A DNA stretch of 50,378 nucleotides from Candidatus Magasanikbacteria bacterium GW2011_GWC2_37_14 (GCA_000990355.1 LBSX01000014.1:1-50378), one strand, 5' to 3'; positions 40,053 to 47,031 are shown, numbered from the stretch's first letter. Numbers and translations: made by a program. Notes: generated by a model from the sequence alone, not told the origin.

Positions 40053-40847
40053 ATGGATCGCAAGTTTAAGGGATCGCAGAGCCGGCAGATCGAGAAACTG
40101 GTGGGTGACGTTCTTGCGTCGCTTGCTCCAGACAAGGATGAGCTTCAGGAGCGCGTTCTCGCTGCCCCCGAACGTTCCGCGTTGTTTCAGCAACGTGTGC
40201 GCGAGGTGTTGGTCGCGATGCTGGCGCGGTATTTCATCTCGCTCACGGACGAGGAGGCGTTTGCGTGGCTCATGGAAGATGCCGGGCAGGAGGAGCTGTA
40301 CGCGCGACAGATCATCACTGGTTGCCGCAAGGGCGCCAGGGAGCAAGGGTTCGCGGATAACGTGCCGTGCCACTACGCCGTTGAGGCAGGCGCGACGCTC
40401 AAGTTCACGATCCCCACACTGGGCTTGTGCGTGGATGACTTCAGGTACCTGCAGGGCTGGGCGTTCCCAGACACCCCGACCGAGCGCTGTCTCGTGTCCG
40501 GTGTCCCCACCGCGCTGCGCGAGGCTGCAAGCCAGAACATTACTACGCAGCTCCGGACGCTCGCGGCAGTGGAAGTCCACTGGGGCGTACCGACCGGCTT
40601 CTTCAGTCAGGAGCTTCTGCCGACCGTCTACACGGCGGGTGTCGCCCTCATGCACCACAAGGTCACCAAGCGTGACATGTTCAACGGCCTGTGGGTGCGC
40701 ACTGGCACCTGCATTGCGGGCGGGCGCCGGCTCCGTCTGGACTGGCGCGGTGGTCGGCTCGCCTGCGGCATCTGGCGCTGGGGTGCCGATGGCTTCCCGG
40801 GCCTCGCCGTCGCCGCTCTGGGGGTGACCAAGGCACTCGAGCACTAG
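40053..40847 (+). CDS. DGR target protein with C-terminal variable region (264 aa)
   Basis: The C-terminal part carries the variable repeat (codons from C220 to the shared AVAAL), and is expected to adopt a C-type-lectin-like fold, as known DGR targets do; Trp and Gly scaffold positions (LRLDWRGGRLACGIWRWG) fit this. The N-terminal 120 residues are charged and helical (SRQIEKLVGDVLASL; QQRVREVLVAMLARYF). No signal peptide or membrane helix is seen, so it may act inside the cell or be exported another way. I chose the ATG at 40053 for its GGGAGGT site. The gene is GC-rich, unlike its neighbours, and starts after C instead of T. Confidence 0.88.
   Translation: MDRKFKGSQSRQIEKLVGDVLASLAPDKDELQERVLAAPERSALFQQRVREVLVAMLARYFISLTDEEAFAWLMEDAGQEELYARQIITGCRKGAREQGFADNVPCHYAVEAGATLKFTIPTLGLCVDDFRYLQGWAFPDTPTERCLVSGVPTALREAASQNITTQLRTLAAVEVHWGVPTGFFSQELLPTVYTAGVALMHHKVTKRDMFNGLWVRTGTCIAGGRRLRLDWRGGRLACGIWRWGADGFPGLAVAALGVTKALEH
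40709..40820 (+). repeat. DGR variable repeat (VR)
   Basis: It aligns without gaps to the TR at 41219-41330 (offset 510). Of 29 TR adenines, 25 are replaced here (by G, C or T) and 4 are kept. Among 83 non-adenine positions only TR C41234 differs (G40724), a silent GGC to GGG change. The last 17 nt (TCGCCGTCGCCGCTCTG) are identical, as expected for the initiation-of-mutagenic-homing region. The reading frame is the same in both copies. Confidence 0.97.
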
Positions 40848-40892
40848 GGCTTTCGGCCCTGTCGTTCGGCACGTTGGTCGCTTCGGTTCTTT

Positions 40893-40925
40893 GGCCCTCG
40901 GTTCGCTTCGCGCGGATCGAGGGCC
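40893..40925 (+). promoter_or_regulatory. Hairpin downstream of the VR
   Basis: GGCCCTCG/CGAGGGCC (40893-40900 with 40918-40925) encloses CGC-TTC-GCG. It lies 73 nt after the VR end. Known DGRs often have a hairpin or cruciform just after VR that supports homing. It could also be a terminator of the target gene. A smaller AGGGC/GCCCT hairpin is at 40846-40860. Confidence 0.6.
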
Positions 40926-41191
40926 TCTTCATTTATAAAATAAGTTTTTTTAAAGTAAAATTTTTGTTATAATATGTTTGGCTGCGTCGCCAGTTGCTTA
41001 TGTCTATGTCTGCCTGCTGGTAGGCAGGGATATAAGCCGGCAGTACAGGATATATACTCGCCCGAATATCTGCACTTATGGGTTCAGATAGTGTGTGTTT
41101 ATATATTAAATTTATATTCTTTACACCCCGTGCCATTCATTAACGCGCTCAAGGCGCGGCATTAGTTGTAGCTCGCGGAGTATTCCAAAGG
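40926..41191 (+). other. Spacer between the DGR target gene and the TR
   Basis: No convincing gene. It contains TATAAT (40968-40973) without a good -35 box, a CTGCCT/AGGCAG palindrome (41010-41027) of the CCTGCC family also seen at about 16163-16185, and a GCGC/GCGC element near 41141-41158. A 63-codon open frame across it reads through the palindrome and looks accidental. Confidence 0.5.
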
Positions 41192-41200
41192 TGGTATAAT
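41192..41200 (+). promoter_or_regulatory. Extended -10 promoter of the TR transcript
   Basis: TGGTATAAT is an extended -10 element (TGn before TATAAT). A start about 7 nt later (near 41207) would put the TR 12 nt into the transcript. No -35 box is at the right distance, which extended -10 promoters can tolerate. Confidence 0.55.
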
Positions 41201-41218
41201 GGACAGTGTTTGGCATTT

Positions 41219-41330
41219 CTGCAATGCGGACGGCAACCGGCTCAATCTGAACTGGAACGATGGTCGGCTCAACTGCGACAACTGGAACTGGGATGACAAT
41301 GACAACCCGAACATCGCCGTCGCCGCTCTG
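41219..41330 (+). ncRNA. DGR template repeat (TR) in a short RNA
   Basis: The donor for mutagenic retrohoming: reverse transcription of this RNA with adenine-specific errors supplies the new VR. It is adenine-rich at codon positions 1-2: eleven AAY (Asn) codons and several GAY codons in the frame matching the target gene, so mutation gives diverse residues and no stop codons at AAY positions. With its flanks it forms a 46-codon open frame (ATG 41199, stop TAA 41337-41339). The RNA likely spans about 41207-41380. Confidence 0.95.
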
Positions 41331-41350
41331 ATGGTGTAAAGGTTTAAAAA

Positions 41351-41380
41351 AAAGATACTCAATTTGTTTGAGTATCTTTT
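41351..41380. terminator. Bidirectional terminator between TR and avd
   Basis: A 12-bp stem AAAGATACTCAA/TTGAGTATCTTT (41351-41362 with 41368-41379) has loop TTTGT, with T on the plus side and A on the other. It ends the TR RNA on the plus strand and the avd transcript on the minus strand. Confidence 0.88.
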
Positions 41381-41391
41381 AAATGAGATAT

Positions 41392-41799
41392 TTATTTGTA
41401 AAAATTTTGAGTACTTTGAATCCATTTGCCTAGCATTCTTCCTGTGCTGGCAAGTTTTTGAGATAATTGTCCATATTTTTTAGCGTCCAATCCTTTTGCT
41501 TCCCACAGAAGTGTGACAAAAAATTTTAAGTTATCTAATTTTCTGCTTAACTCATTTAGAAAAATCAGCTTATCTTCGCGTTTAGTATATTTAGCGGTTA
41601 AAGTTATTTCTAAGATATTAATAAACATTTCATCTATTTTTATTCCCAAAGTGTGCCGCGTCAAGCGTGGTAAAAATAATAAAAAATTATGCCACAACAA
41701 ATAACACTCTTTGAACAAAACCAGAATGGGCAGATCATCACTCCGTTGGGGGGGGGTCTTAAAAGTATTCAGATTATTAGAAAGATCCAATTGATTCAT
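41392..41799 (-). CDS. avd: DGR accessory protein Avd (bAvd family)
   Basis: Avd is a four-helix-bundle protein that forms a pentamer, binds the reverse transcriptase and TR RNA, and is required for mutagenic cDNA synthesis. The core from about residue 21 (DDLPILVLFKECYLLWHNFL; LPRLTRHTLGIKIDEMF; SRKLDNLKFFVTLLWEAKGL; LASTGRMLGKWIQSTQ) closely fits the bacterial bAvd pattern. It is on the strand opposite to the target, TR and RT, whereas in Bordetella phage all genes point the same way. Its first 37 codons overlap the RT ORF antisense across a run of nine G/C. The start ATG follows T. Confidence 0.9.
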   Translation of the reverse strand: MNQLDLSNNLNTFKTPPQRSDDLPILVLFKECYLLWHNFLLFLPRLTRHTLGIKIDEMFINILEITLTAKYTKREDKLIFLNELSRKLDNLKFFVTLLWEAKGLDAKKYGQLSQKLASTGRMLGKWIQSTQNFYK

Positions 41800-42816
41800 A
41801 CATATAATGATATTATCAATTTAGAAAATTTATGTTTAGCGTGGAAAGAATTTATTCTTGGTAGGAAAAAGAAAAATGATGTATTAAAATTTAGTGATAA
41901 TCTAATGGATAATATTGTAACACTTCACGAAGATTTGGCAAGTAAGATTTACCAACATGGTGGTTATGAAAATTTTTATGTTAATGACCCGAAACGTCGG
42001 CATATTCACAAAGCAGCTGTCTGTGACCGCTTGCTCCACCACGCCATTTACCGTATTTTGTATCCATTTTTTGATAGAACATTTATTGACAATTCATTTT
42101 CTTGTAGAAAAAATAAGGGACTGCATAAGGCCTTAAACAAGTTTAGAGAAATGTTTTGTAAAGTTAGTAAAAATAACCACCGTGCTTACTGGGTATTAAA
42201 GTGTGATATTAAAAAGTTTTTTGACAGTATCGATCACAAAATTTTATTAGATATTTTGAGTGAGTATATTTCAGATAAAGATGTTATATGGCTACTGGAG
42301 AATGTAGTTGAAAGTTATAGTACAACTCCGGCAACTCCCCTTGAACCCCTTCTTGGTAACAGGGGGACAACAGGCCTGCCACTCGGAAATTTAACCTCGC
42401 AGCTTTTTGCTAATGTTTTTATGAATGTATTTGATCAATTTGTAAAACATAAATTAAAAGTTAAGTATTATGTTCGCTACGCCGATGATTTTGTATTTTT
42501 ATCTAATGATAGACAATATTTAGAAAGTATAATACCTGTAATTCGCAATTTTTTAGTTGAAAAATTAAAATTAACTTTGCATCCTAATAAAATATTTTTG
42601 CAGACAATTACTTCGGGTATCGATTTTCTTGGCTGGAAGCATTTCGTTGGTCATCGTGTACTCCGCAAAACAACACGAAAAAGAATGCTGAGAAGAATTA
42701 AAGAGAACCATACAAATGAAACATTACAATCTTATCTGGGTTTGTTAAGCCACGGTAATGGTGGCAAGGTTAAAGAACAACTTTTAAATGAATATTGGTT
42801 TAATAAAAATTTGTAA
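41689..42816 (+). CDS. DGR reverse transcriptase
   Basis: It copies the TR RNA into adenine-mutagenised cDNA. Motif A is LKCDIKKFFDSIDH (D173, D179), motif 4 is LGNLTSQ (232-238), which is the DGR-specific (L/I/V)GxxxSQ form, and the catalytic motif is YADD (264-267). The conserved N-terminal part begins near residue 39 (YNDIINLENLCLAWKEF; YVNDPKRRHIHKAAVCDRLLHHA). The first 38 residues are an atypical extension that contains LGGGL from the G9 run and overlaps avd on the other strand. The 375-aa length is usual. The start ATG follows T. Confidence 0.95.
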   Translation: MPQQITLFEQNQNGQIITPLGGGLKSIQIIRKIQLIHTYNDIINLENLCLAWKEFILGRKKKNDVLKFSDNLMDNIVTLHEDLASKIYQHGGYENFYVNDPKRRHIHKAAVCDRLLHHAIYRILYPFFDRTFIDNSFSCRKNKGLHKALNKFREMFCKVSKNNHRAYWVLKCDIKKFFDSIDHKILLDILSEYISDKDVIWLLENVVESYSTTPATPLEPLLGNRGTTGLPLGNLTSQLFANVFMNVFDQFVKHKLKVKYYVRYADDFVFLSNDRQYLESIIPVIRNFLVEKLKLTLHPNKIFLQTITSGIDFLGWKHFVGHRVLRKTTRKRMLRRIKENHTNETLQSYLGLLSHGNGGKVKEQLLNEYWFNKNL

Positions 42817-42840
42817 TAATGCAAAGATATGGTTAAACAA

Positions 42841-42867
42841 AAAACAGCTCGATAAAAGCTGTTTTTT
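42841..42867. terminator. Bidirectional terminator after the RT
   Basis: AAAACAGCT/AGCTGTTTT (42841-42849 with 42857-42865) with A/T tails on both sides, between the RT stop and the converging gene at 42876. Confidence 0.88.
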
Positions 42868-42875
42868 GTTTCTAA

Positions 42876-43553
42876 TTATTTTACAGAATATTTAGGATTC
42901 AATTTTACAAATGGTAAAGTAATATGGAATTTTTTATTTAGCAAACTAAATAAGTAATTAAAACCAATAAAAGTAACGGTAATACCAATTGCCATTAAAC
43001 CTCGTTCTTTCCAAACAATTGGAATTAAACCAATCCAGACATAAGACTTAAGACCTAAGATATAAAGAAATAAAACCCCGCCAACCGCATGGGCAGTAAA
43101 AGTTGTTCCAAGCGCCCGCAATAAAATTGATTTTTCGTAAAAGAAATAAGCAATGATTGGAACTAACCAATAAAGTGCGTATACCCAAGCAATTCGGCCT
43201 TCGGGGTGAGCCCAAAAAGCAATCATACAAATTGCTGGCACAAGTAATATTAGTTTTGATTTTCGAGCAAAATAGAGAGCAGAAAATAATACTGGAAATA
43301 AACGAATGATTACACTTAGGTCGGTATTAAAACCTTGCCAAGCCCAATTAATTAATTGCATGACGCCAACAGTTACCAAACCCCAAATTGAACCTACAAA
43401 AGCTCCCGCAATTGGACCGTAGAAGTCAAAAAGACTAAATTTGGTGTTAGAACCAATAATGTTGGTAAAAGGAATTTGCATTAAACCAAAACCGGTTAGT
43501 ACAAAAAGTGCGATAAATATTGATTTTTTAGAAATTAAATTTTTTATTTGCAT
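42876..43553 (-). CDS. Polytopic membrane protein, possibly ECF S-component-like
   Basis: Six or so hydrophobic segments in 225 aa. The first part, FSLFDFYGPIAGAFVGSIWG, resembles the way substrate-binding S components of ECF vitamin transporters begin, but no T or A component is nearby and the rest is not diagnostic. It ends at the terminator shared with the RT. Upstream on the same strand are the S23-type gene and dprA, so it may be the last gene of that operon, or have been separated from it by the S23 unit. Confidence 0.6.
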   Translation of the reverse strand: MQIKNLISKKSIFIALFVLTGFGLMQIPFTNIIGSNTKFSLFDFYGPIAGAFVGSIWGLVTVGVMQLINWAWQGFNTDLSVIIRLFPVLFSALYFARKSKLILLVPAICMIAFWAHPEGRIAWVYALYWLVPIIAYFFYEKSILLRALGTTFTAHAVGGVLFLYILGLKSYVWIGLIPIVWKERGLMAIGITVTFIGFNYLFSLLNKKFHITLPFVKLNPKYSVK

Positions 43554-43565
43554 ACGTTTTGTTTA

Positions 43566-43602
43566 AGTTAATAAGTGTATAAGTTTGTAAGTGTGTAAGT
43601 AG
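43566..43602. repeat. TAAGTGT repeats, side 1 of the S23-type gene
   Basis: GTTAATAAGTGTATAAGTTT and the following GTAAGTGTGTAAGTAG are short direct repeats. Their inverted counterpart is at 43975-44009. Confidence 0.75.
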
Positions 43603-43608
43603 CCATTA

Positions 43609-43968
43609 TCACTTTTGAGATTGTATCCAGCGTCTGAGTAGTTTGCCAACTTCATTTGTTAAAGAATAGATTTCTCTTGCTTTTTTTATGTCCAAATATT
43701 CTAAATCTTTTGAAAGAATTAAATAATACTTTACTTCTTCCAACGAAGTTAAAGCCATTGTATAGAAATGTAATCTATCTTTTTTGGTTTCGCGGTGAAA
43801 ACCCTCTGTTATATTAGCTGCTACAGAAACAGAAGCACGACGCATTTGAGAAATTAAAGCATAAAGTTCATCTTTAGGATATGTTTTAGTTATTTTGTAA
43901 ATATGTATTACCAGTTGGTGGGCTTTTTGCCAAGCGTTTAAATCAGTCCAATTTTTTACTAATACCAT
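43609..43968 (-). CDS. Four-helix-bundle protein, S23/IVS type
   Basis: It matches the family first found in 23S rRNA intervening sequences: the start WTDLNAWQKAHQLVIHIY, the core YALISQMRRASVSVAANITEG and the end LTNEVGKLLRRWIQ. At 119 aa it is a full-length single domain. Its function in bacteria is unclear. The fold is the same as that of Avd, and an avd gene lies 1.8 kb away. The gene is flanked by inverted TAAGTGTG-type repeats, and its right repeat reaches into the end of dprA, which suggests an inserted unit. The start is the ATG at 43968 (the ORF could begin 6 nt earlier at a TTG). Confidence 0.88.
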   Translation of the reverse strand: MVLVKNWTDLNAWQKAHQLVIHIYKITKTYPKDELYALISQMRRASVSVAANITEGFHRETKKDRLHFYTMALTSLEEVKYYLILSKDLEYLDIKKAREIYSLTNEVGKLLRRWIQSQK

Positions 43969-43974
43969 ACTCAA

Positions 43975-44009
43975 AATACTTATTCACTTACACACTTACT
44001 CACTTACCA
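43975..44009. repeat. Inverted TAAGTG repeats, side 2, overlapping the dprA stop
   Basis: ACTTATTCACTTACACACTT and ACTCACTTACC are the reverse complement of the 43566 side (GTAAGTGAGTAAGTGTG when read on the minus strand). The dprA stop TGA (44000-44002) and last codons (GSGK) lie inside it. Confidence 0.75.
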
Positions 44010-45085
44010 CTGCCAAGAACGTACATCATTCCACCAAGATTTTTTACCTTACCTTTCATTTCCATTAGGGTAAGTGTAGCATTTGTAGTGGCGCTGTCAA
44101 GGTCAGAGTTTTTAATGATTTGTTCAATATTAATTGGTTCTCGAGAAAGGATTTTCAAAATTTTGGCTTCATTTTCGGTTTCGGGAATAATTTCTCGATT
44201 AACAATAATATCATTTAAACTATCCAATTCTAAAATTTCTAAAATATCTTGGGCTTTGGTAATTAAATGGGCACCAGTTTTTAATAAATTATTTCCACCT
44301 GCTGAATTCATAGTATTGATATTTTGTGGTACAGCAAAAACTTCACGATTATTGTCCAAGGAACATTGAGCAGTAATTAGAGCCCCGGAAGATTCTGGAG
44401 CTTCAATTACTAAAGTGCCCAAGCTCATGCCAGCCACAATGCGGTTGCGACGAGGAAAGGTGTAGTGGGTGGGGATAGTTCCAGGTGGATATTCAGAAAT
44501 TATTGCTCCACCAGCTTCCACAATGCGTTTAGACAGGTTTAAGTGTTGTTTGGGAAAGATGTGGGCGTTGTTGATTCCAGAGCCCAAAACCGCAATAGTT
44601 TGGCCGCCAGCTTTTAGACAGGTGTCGTGGGCAATGCCGTCAATGCCTAGTGCCAACCCAGAGACAATGGTTAAGCCGTGATTCACGAGTTCGTGTGTTA
44701 GTTCTTCGGTAATTTGTTTGCCATAAGTAGAATATTTTCTAGTACCAACTACTGCCAAATTGTAGCCAGTATTATTTAATTTACCTTTTACAAATAAGCA
44801 AAATGGGGGATCATAAATTTCCTTTAATAAACGTGGGTAATCCTGATCTTCTTTGGTTAAACAATAAATGTTTTCGTGTTTTAAAATTTTGGCAATTTTT
44901 TCTTCGTCTAAATTATTTTTCCAGTTTATAAATTCACTAACTAACTTTTCTTCCCAGCCCATTTTTATTAAATCATTGGCGCTAGCTTGCCAGGCATTGT
45001 CTAGATTATCAAAAACCGCTATCAAATTTTGATAGCGTTTAGAGGTTATTTTGGGAAAGTATGAAAGTAAAATTTCTTTTTTCAT
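44000..45085 (-). CDS. dprA: DNA processing protein DprA (Smf)
   Basis: DprA protects incoming single-stranded DNA and loads RecA during natural transformation. The Rossmann-like core has NLAVVGTRKYSTYGKQI, TIVSGLALGIDGIAHDTCL, YPPGTIPTHYTFPRRNRI and LVIEAPESSGALITAQCSLD; the C-terminal winged helix (EAKILKILSREPINIEQII) follows. An N-terminal helical region is present. Length is 361 aa. Its start comes directly after the pth stop (TAAATG), and it is one of two AT-rich starts without T before ATG, which the TAA stop forces. Confidence 0.95.
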   Translation of the reverse strand: MKKEILLSYFPKITSKRYQNLIAVFDNLDNAWQASANDLIKMGWEEKLVSEFINWKNNLDEEKIAKILKHENIYCLTKEDQDYPRLLKEIYDPPFCLFVKGKLNNTGYNLAVVGTRKYSTYGKQITEELTHELVNHGLTIVSGLALGIDGIAHDTCLKAGGQTIAVLGSGINNAHIFPKQHLNLSKRIVEAGGAIISEYPPGTIPTHYTFPRRNRIVAGMSLGTLVIEAPESSGALITAQCSLDNNREVFAVPQNINTMNSAGGNNLLKTGAHLITKAQDILEILELDSLNDIIVNREIIPETENEAKILKILSREPINIEQIIKNSDLDSATTNATLTLMEMKGKVKNLGGMMYVLGSGK

Positions 45086-45628
45086 TTAAATTAATTTTAA
45101 TATTTCCTCCAGACTCCTGTTTATTACTTCTTCAACTTTTTTTCTTTCCAAAAGTCCAAATTTATTTAAAACAAATTTAGCAGTATCTTTCATTTTTTTT
45201 TCGTTTTCACTTGCAATACCTACTCGTACTCGGATAAAATTTTGAGTTTTAAGGTGTTCAATAATTGATTTGACTCCGTTGTGTCCAGCATCGCTTCGGT
45301 CTTTTTGTACGCGAATGTCTCCTAATTTTAAATCTTTGTCATCATGCACCACAATTAAATCTTTAACAGTTAATTTATAAAAATGAGCAATTAATTGTAC
45401 GGCCTCACCAGAGTTATTCATAAATGTTAAAGGCTTGGTCAAAACTATTTTTTCATTGTTTAATGTTAGCCCACAGATTTCGGCATTAAATTTTTTGCTT
45501 AATTCCCAATTAGAAGCGCCAGAAAGTACCAGTTTTTTTTGTAAAGCATCCAGCACCATAAAACCCACGTTATGACGTGTTTTAAGATATTCTTTTCCAG
45601 GATTTCCTAAACCAATGATTAATTTCAT
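45086..45628 (-). CDS. pth: Peptidyl-tRNA hydrolase
   Basis: Pth recycles peptidyl-tRNA dropped from ribosomes. MKLIIGLGNPGKEYLKTRHNVGF (with the catalytic His of RHNVGF), LTKPLTFMNNSGEAV, VVHDDKDLKLGDIRV and DAGHNGVKSIIEHL are all conserved. Length (180 aa) is normal. It lies between der and dprA with gaps of 4 and 0 nt. Confidence 0.97.
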   Translation of the reverse strand: MKLIIGLGNPGKEYLKTRHNVGFMVLDALQKKLVLSGASNWELSKKFNAEICGLTLNNEKIVLTKPLTFMNNSGEAVQLIAHFYKLTVKDLIVVHDDKDLKLGDIRVQKDRSDAGHNGVKSIIEHLKTQNFIRVRVGIASENEKKMKDTAKFVLNKFGLLERKKVEEVINRSLEEILKLI

Positions 45629-45632
45629 AAGT

Positions 45633-47027
45633 TTATCTTTTCATTTTTGTCATTCTTATCATTATTGGTGTGCCATAAAAATCAAATTCTTCACGCAAAC
45701 GTCGTTCGATAAAATTTATATAAGAACGATGTAAAGAAGTTTTTGGTTTAATGTAAAGTTCAAAGACTGGGGGATTAATGTCTAGTTGTTTAAAACCAAG
45801 AATTTCTGGATGATGCACGCCTTTGTCGCGAGAAGGCAAATGTTCTTTTACTAGTTTTTTCATAAAATCATGCAATACATCCTCTGGAACAGTTGTTTTT
45901 CGGGTTTGGTAAGCGTGGATAATTTCTGGGAAAATACTGTGAATTTTTTGTCCGCTAAGGGCGCTAACAAACAAAATTGGCGCAAAATCAACATGAGGAA
46001 AGTAATCTTTAATCATTTGTTTTACAGAATTATAAATATAATCTGTACGTTCTTCGGCCAAATCCCACTTATTTATTAAAATTATAACGCTTTTTACTCT
46101 TTTTTCCAAAAGTCCGCCTAATTGGCGATCTTGTACGGAGATAGTTTCACTGCCATCTAAGACAAACAAAATAACCTCAGCATCTTCGGTAGACAAAATA
46201 CTGCGACGAATACCTTCTTTTTCCAAAAAGCCATCTACTTTGGCTTTGCGACGAATACCGGCTGTATCAATAAAATTAATTAATTGATTTTTTTCTTTGC
46301 CATTTTCCAAATATTTGTAAGTTACCAAAGTATCAAATGGTTCGCGAGTGGTGTGGGCAATTGGACTAACAATTACTTTATCTTCACCAACCAATTTATT
46401 AAATAAAGAAGATTTGCCAACATTGGGCTTGCCAATAATACTAACATTTATTACCTCTTCATTTTCTTTTTCAATTTTTGGGGATTTTTTTTGTTTGTTT
46501 AAAAGTTTATAAATTAAGTCCAACAAATCACCAACATTTCTACCATTCCCGGCCGAAAGCGAGAATGGTTCACCCAAACCTAATTTTTGCCAATCACCAT
46601 TAAAAATATTTTGTTCAATTTTAGCAGTATCGGCTTTATTAGCCAAAAGCAAAATTGGAGTTTTTTTACCGCGGACCAACTTGGCCAATTCCTTTTCTTG
46701 AGGTAAAATGCCGTGCTTGGCATCGGTTACAAACAAAATTAAGTCTGCTTCGGCAATAGCTTTTTTAGTTTGGATAATAATTTCTTTTTCCAAGGGCACA
46801 TCATCGGTAAAAGTAAGACCACCAGTGTCTATTAAATGAATATTTTTTCCTCGCCAAATAACAGTTTCTTCATTTCTGGTACGTGTCGTTCCAGCAATTG
46901 TAGAAACCAAAGCTTTATGAGTTTCGGTTAAACGATTAAACAAGGTTGATTTACCAACATTTACTCGTCCAACCAAAACAACTTTTGGTAAATTGTCGGT
47001 TTTAATTTTTTTGTTCCATTCAGACAT
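45633..47027 (-). CDS. der: GTPase Der (EngA)
   Basis: Der is a double GTPase for 50S subunit assembly. G-domain 1 has GRVNVGKSTLF and DTGG; G-domain 2 has GKPNVGKSSLF, DTAG and NKWD. The C-terminal KH-like domain ends FYGTPIMIRMTKMKR. I use the ATG at 47027 (464 aa); a TTG four codons earlier overlaps the upstream gene's stop. First-domain P-loop GRVNVGKS has V where P is common. Confidence 0.97.
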   Translation of the reverse strand: MSEWNKKIKTDNLPKVVLVGRVNVGKSTLFNRLTETHKALVSTIAGTTRTRNEETVIWRGKNIHLIDTGGLTFTDDVPLEKEIIIQTKKAIAEADLILFVTDAKHGILPQEKELAKLVRGKKTPILLLANKADTAKIEQNIFNGDWQKLGLGEPFSLSAGNGRNVGDLLDLIYKLLNKQKKSPKIEKENEEVINVSIIGKPNVGKSSLFNKLVGEDKVIVSPIAHTTREPFDTLVTYKYLENGKEKNQLINFIDTAGIRRKAKVDGFLEKEGIRRSILSTEDAEVILFVLDGSETISVQDRQLGGLLEKRVKSVIILINKWDLAEERTDYIYNSVKQMIKDYFPHVDFAPILFVSALSGQKIHSIFPEIIHAYQTRKTTVPEDVLHDFMKKLVKEHLPSRDKGVHHPEILGFKQLDINPPVFELYIKPKTSLHRSYINFIERRLREEFDFYGTPIMIRMTKMKR

Positions 47028-47031
47028 ATTA

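Noticed and set aside
39849-40844. Long minus-strand ORF opposite the DGR target gene
   Set aside because: It is a GC-rich shadow frame. The plus-strand frame has a promoter, a Shine-Dalgarno motif, and a VR whose frame matches the TR.
40974-41165. 63-codon ORF in the spacer between DGR target and TR
   Set aside because: It reads through a known palindrome (LPAGRQG is the typical translation) and has no homologous look or terminator; it is treated as non-coding spacer.
41689-42816. Group II intron or retron for the RT gene
   Set aside because: There is no maturase or endonuclease domain and no intron RNA ends. LGNLTSQ in motif 4 plus TR/VR and avd identify a DGR.
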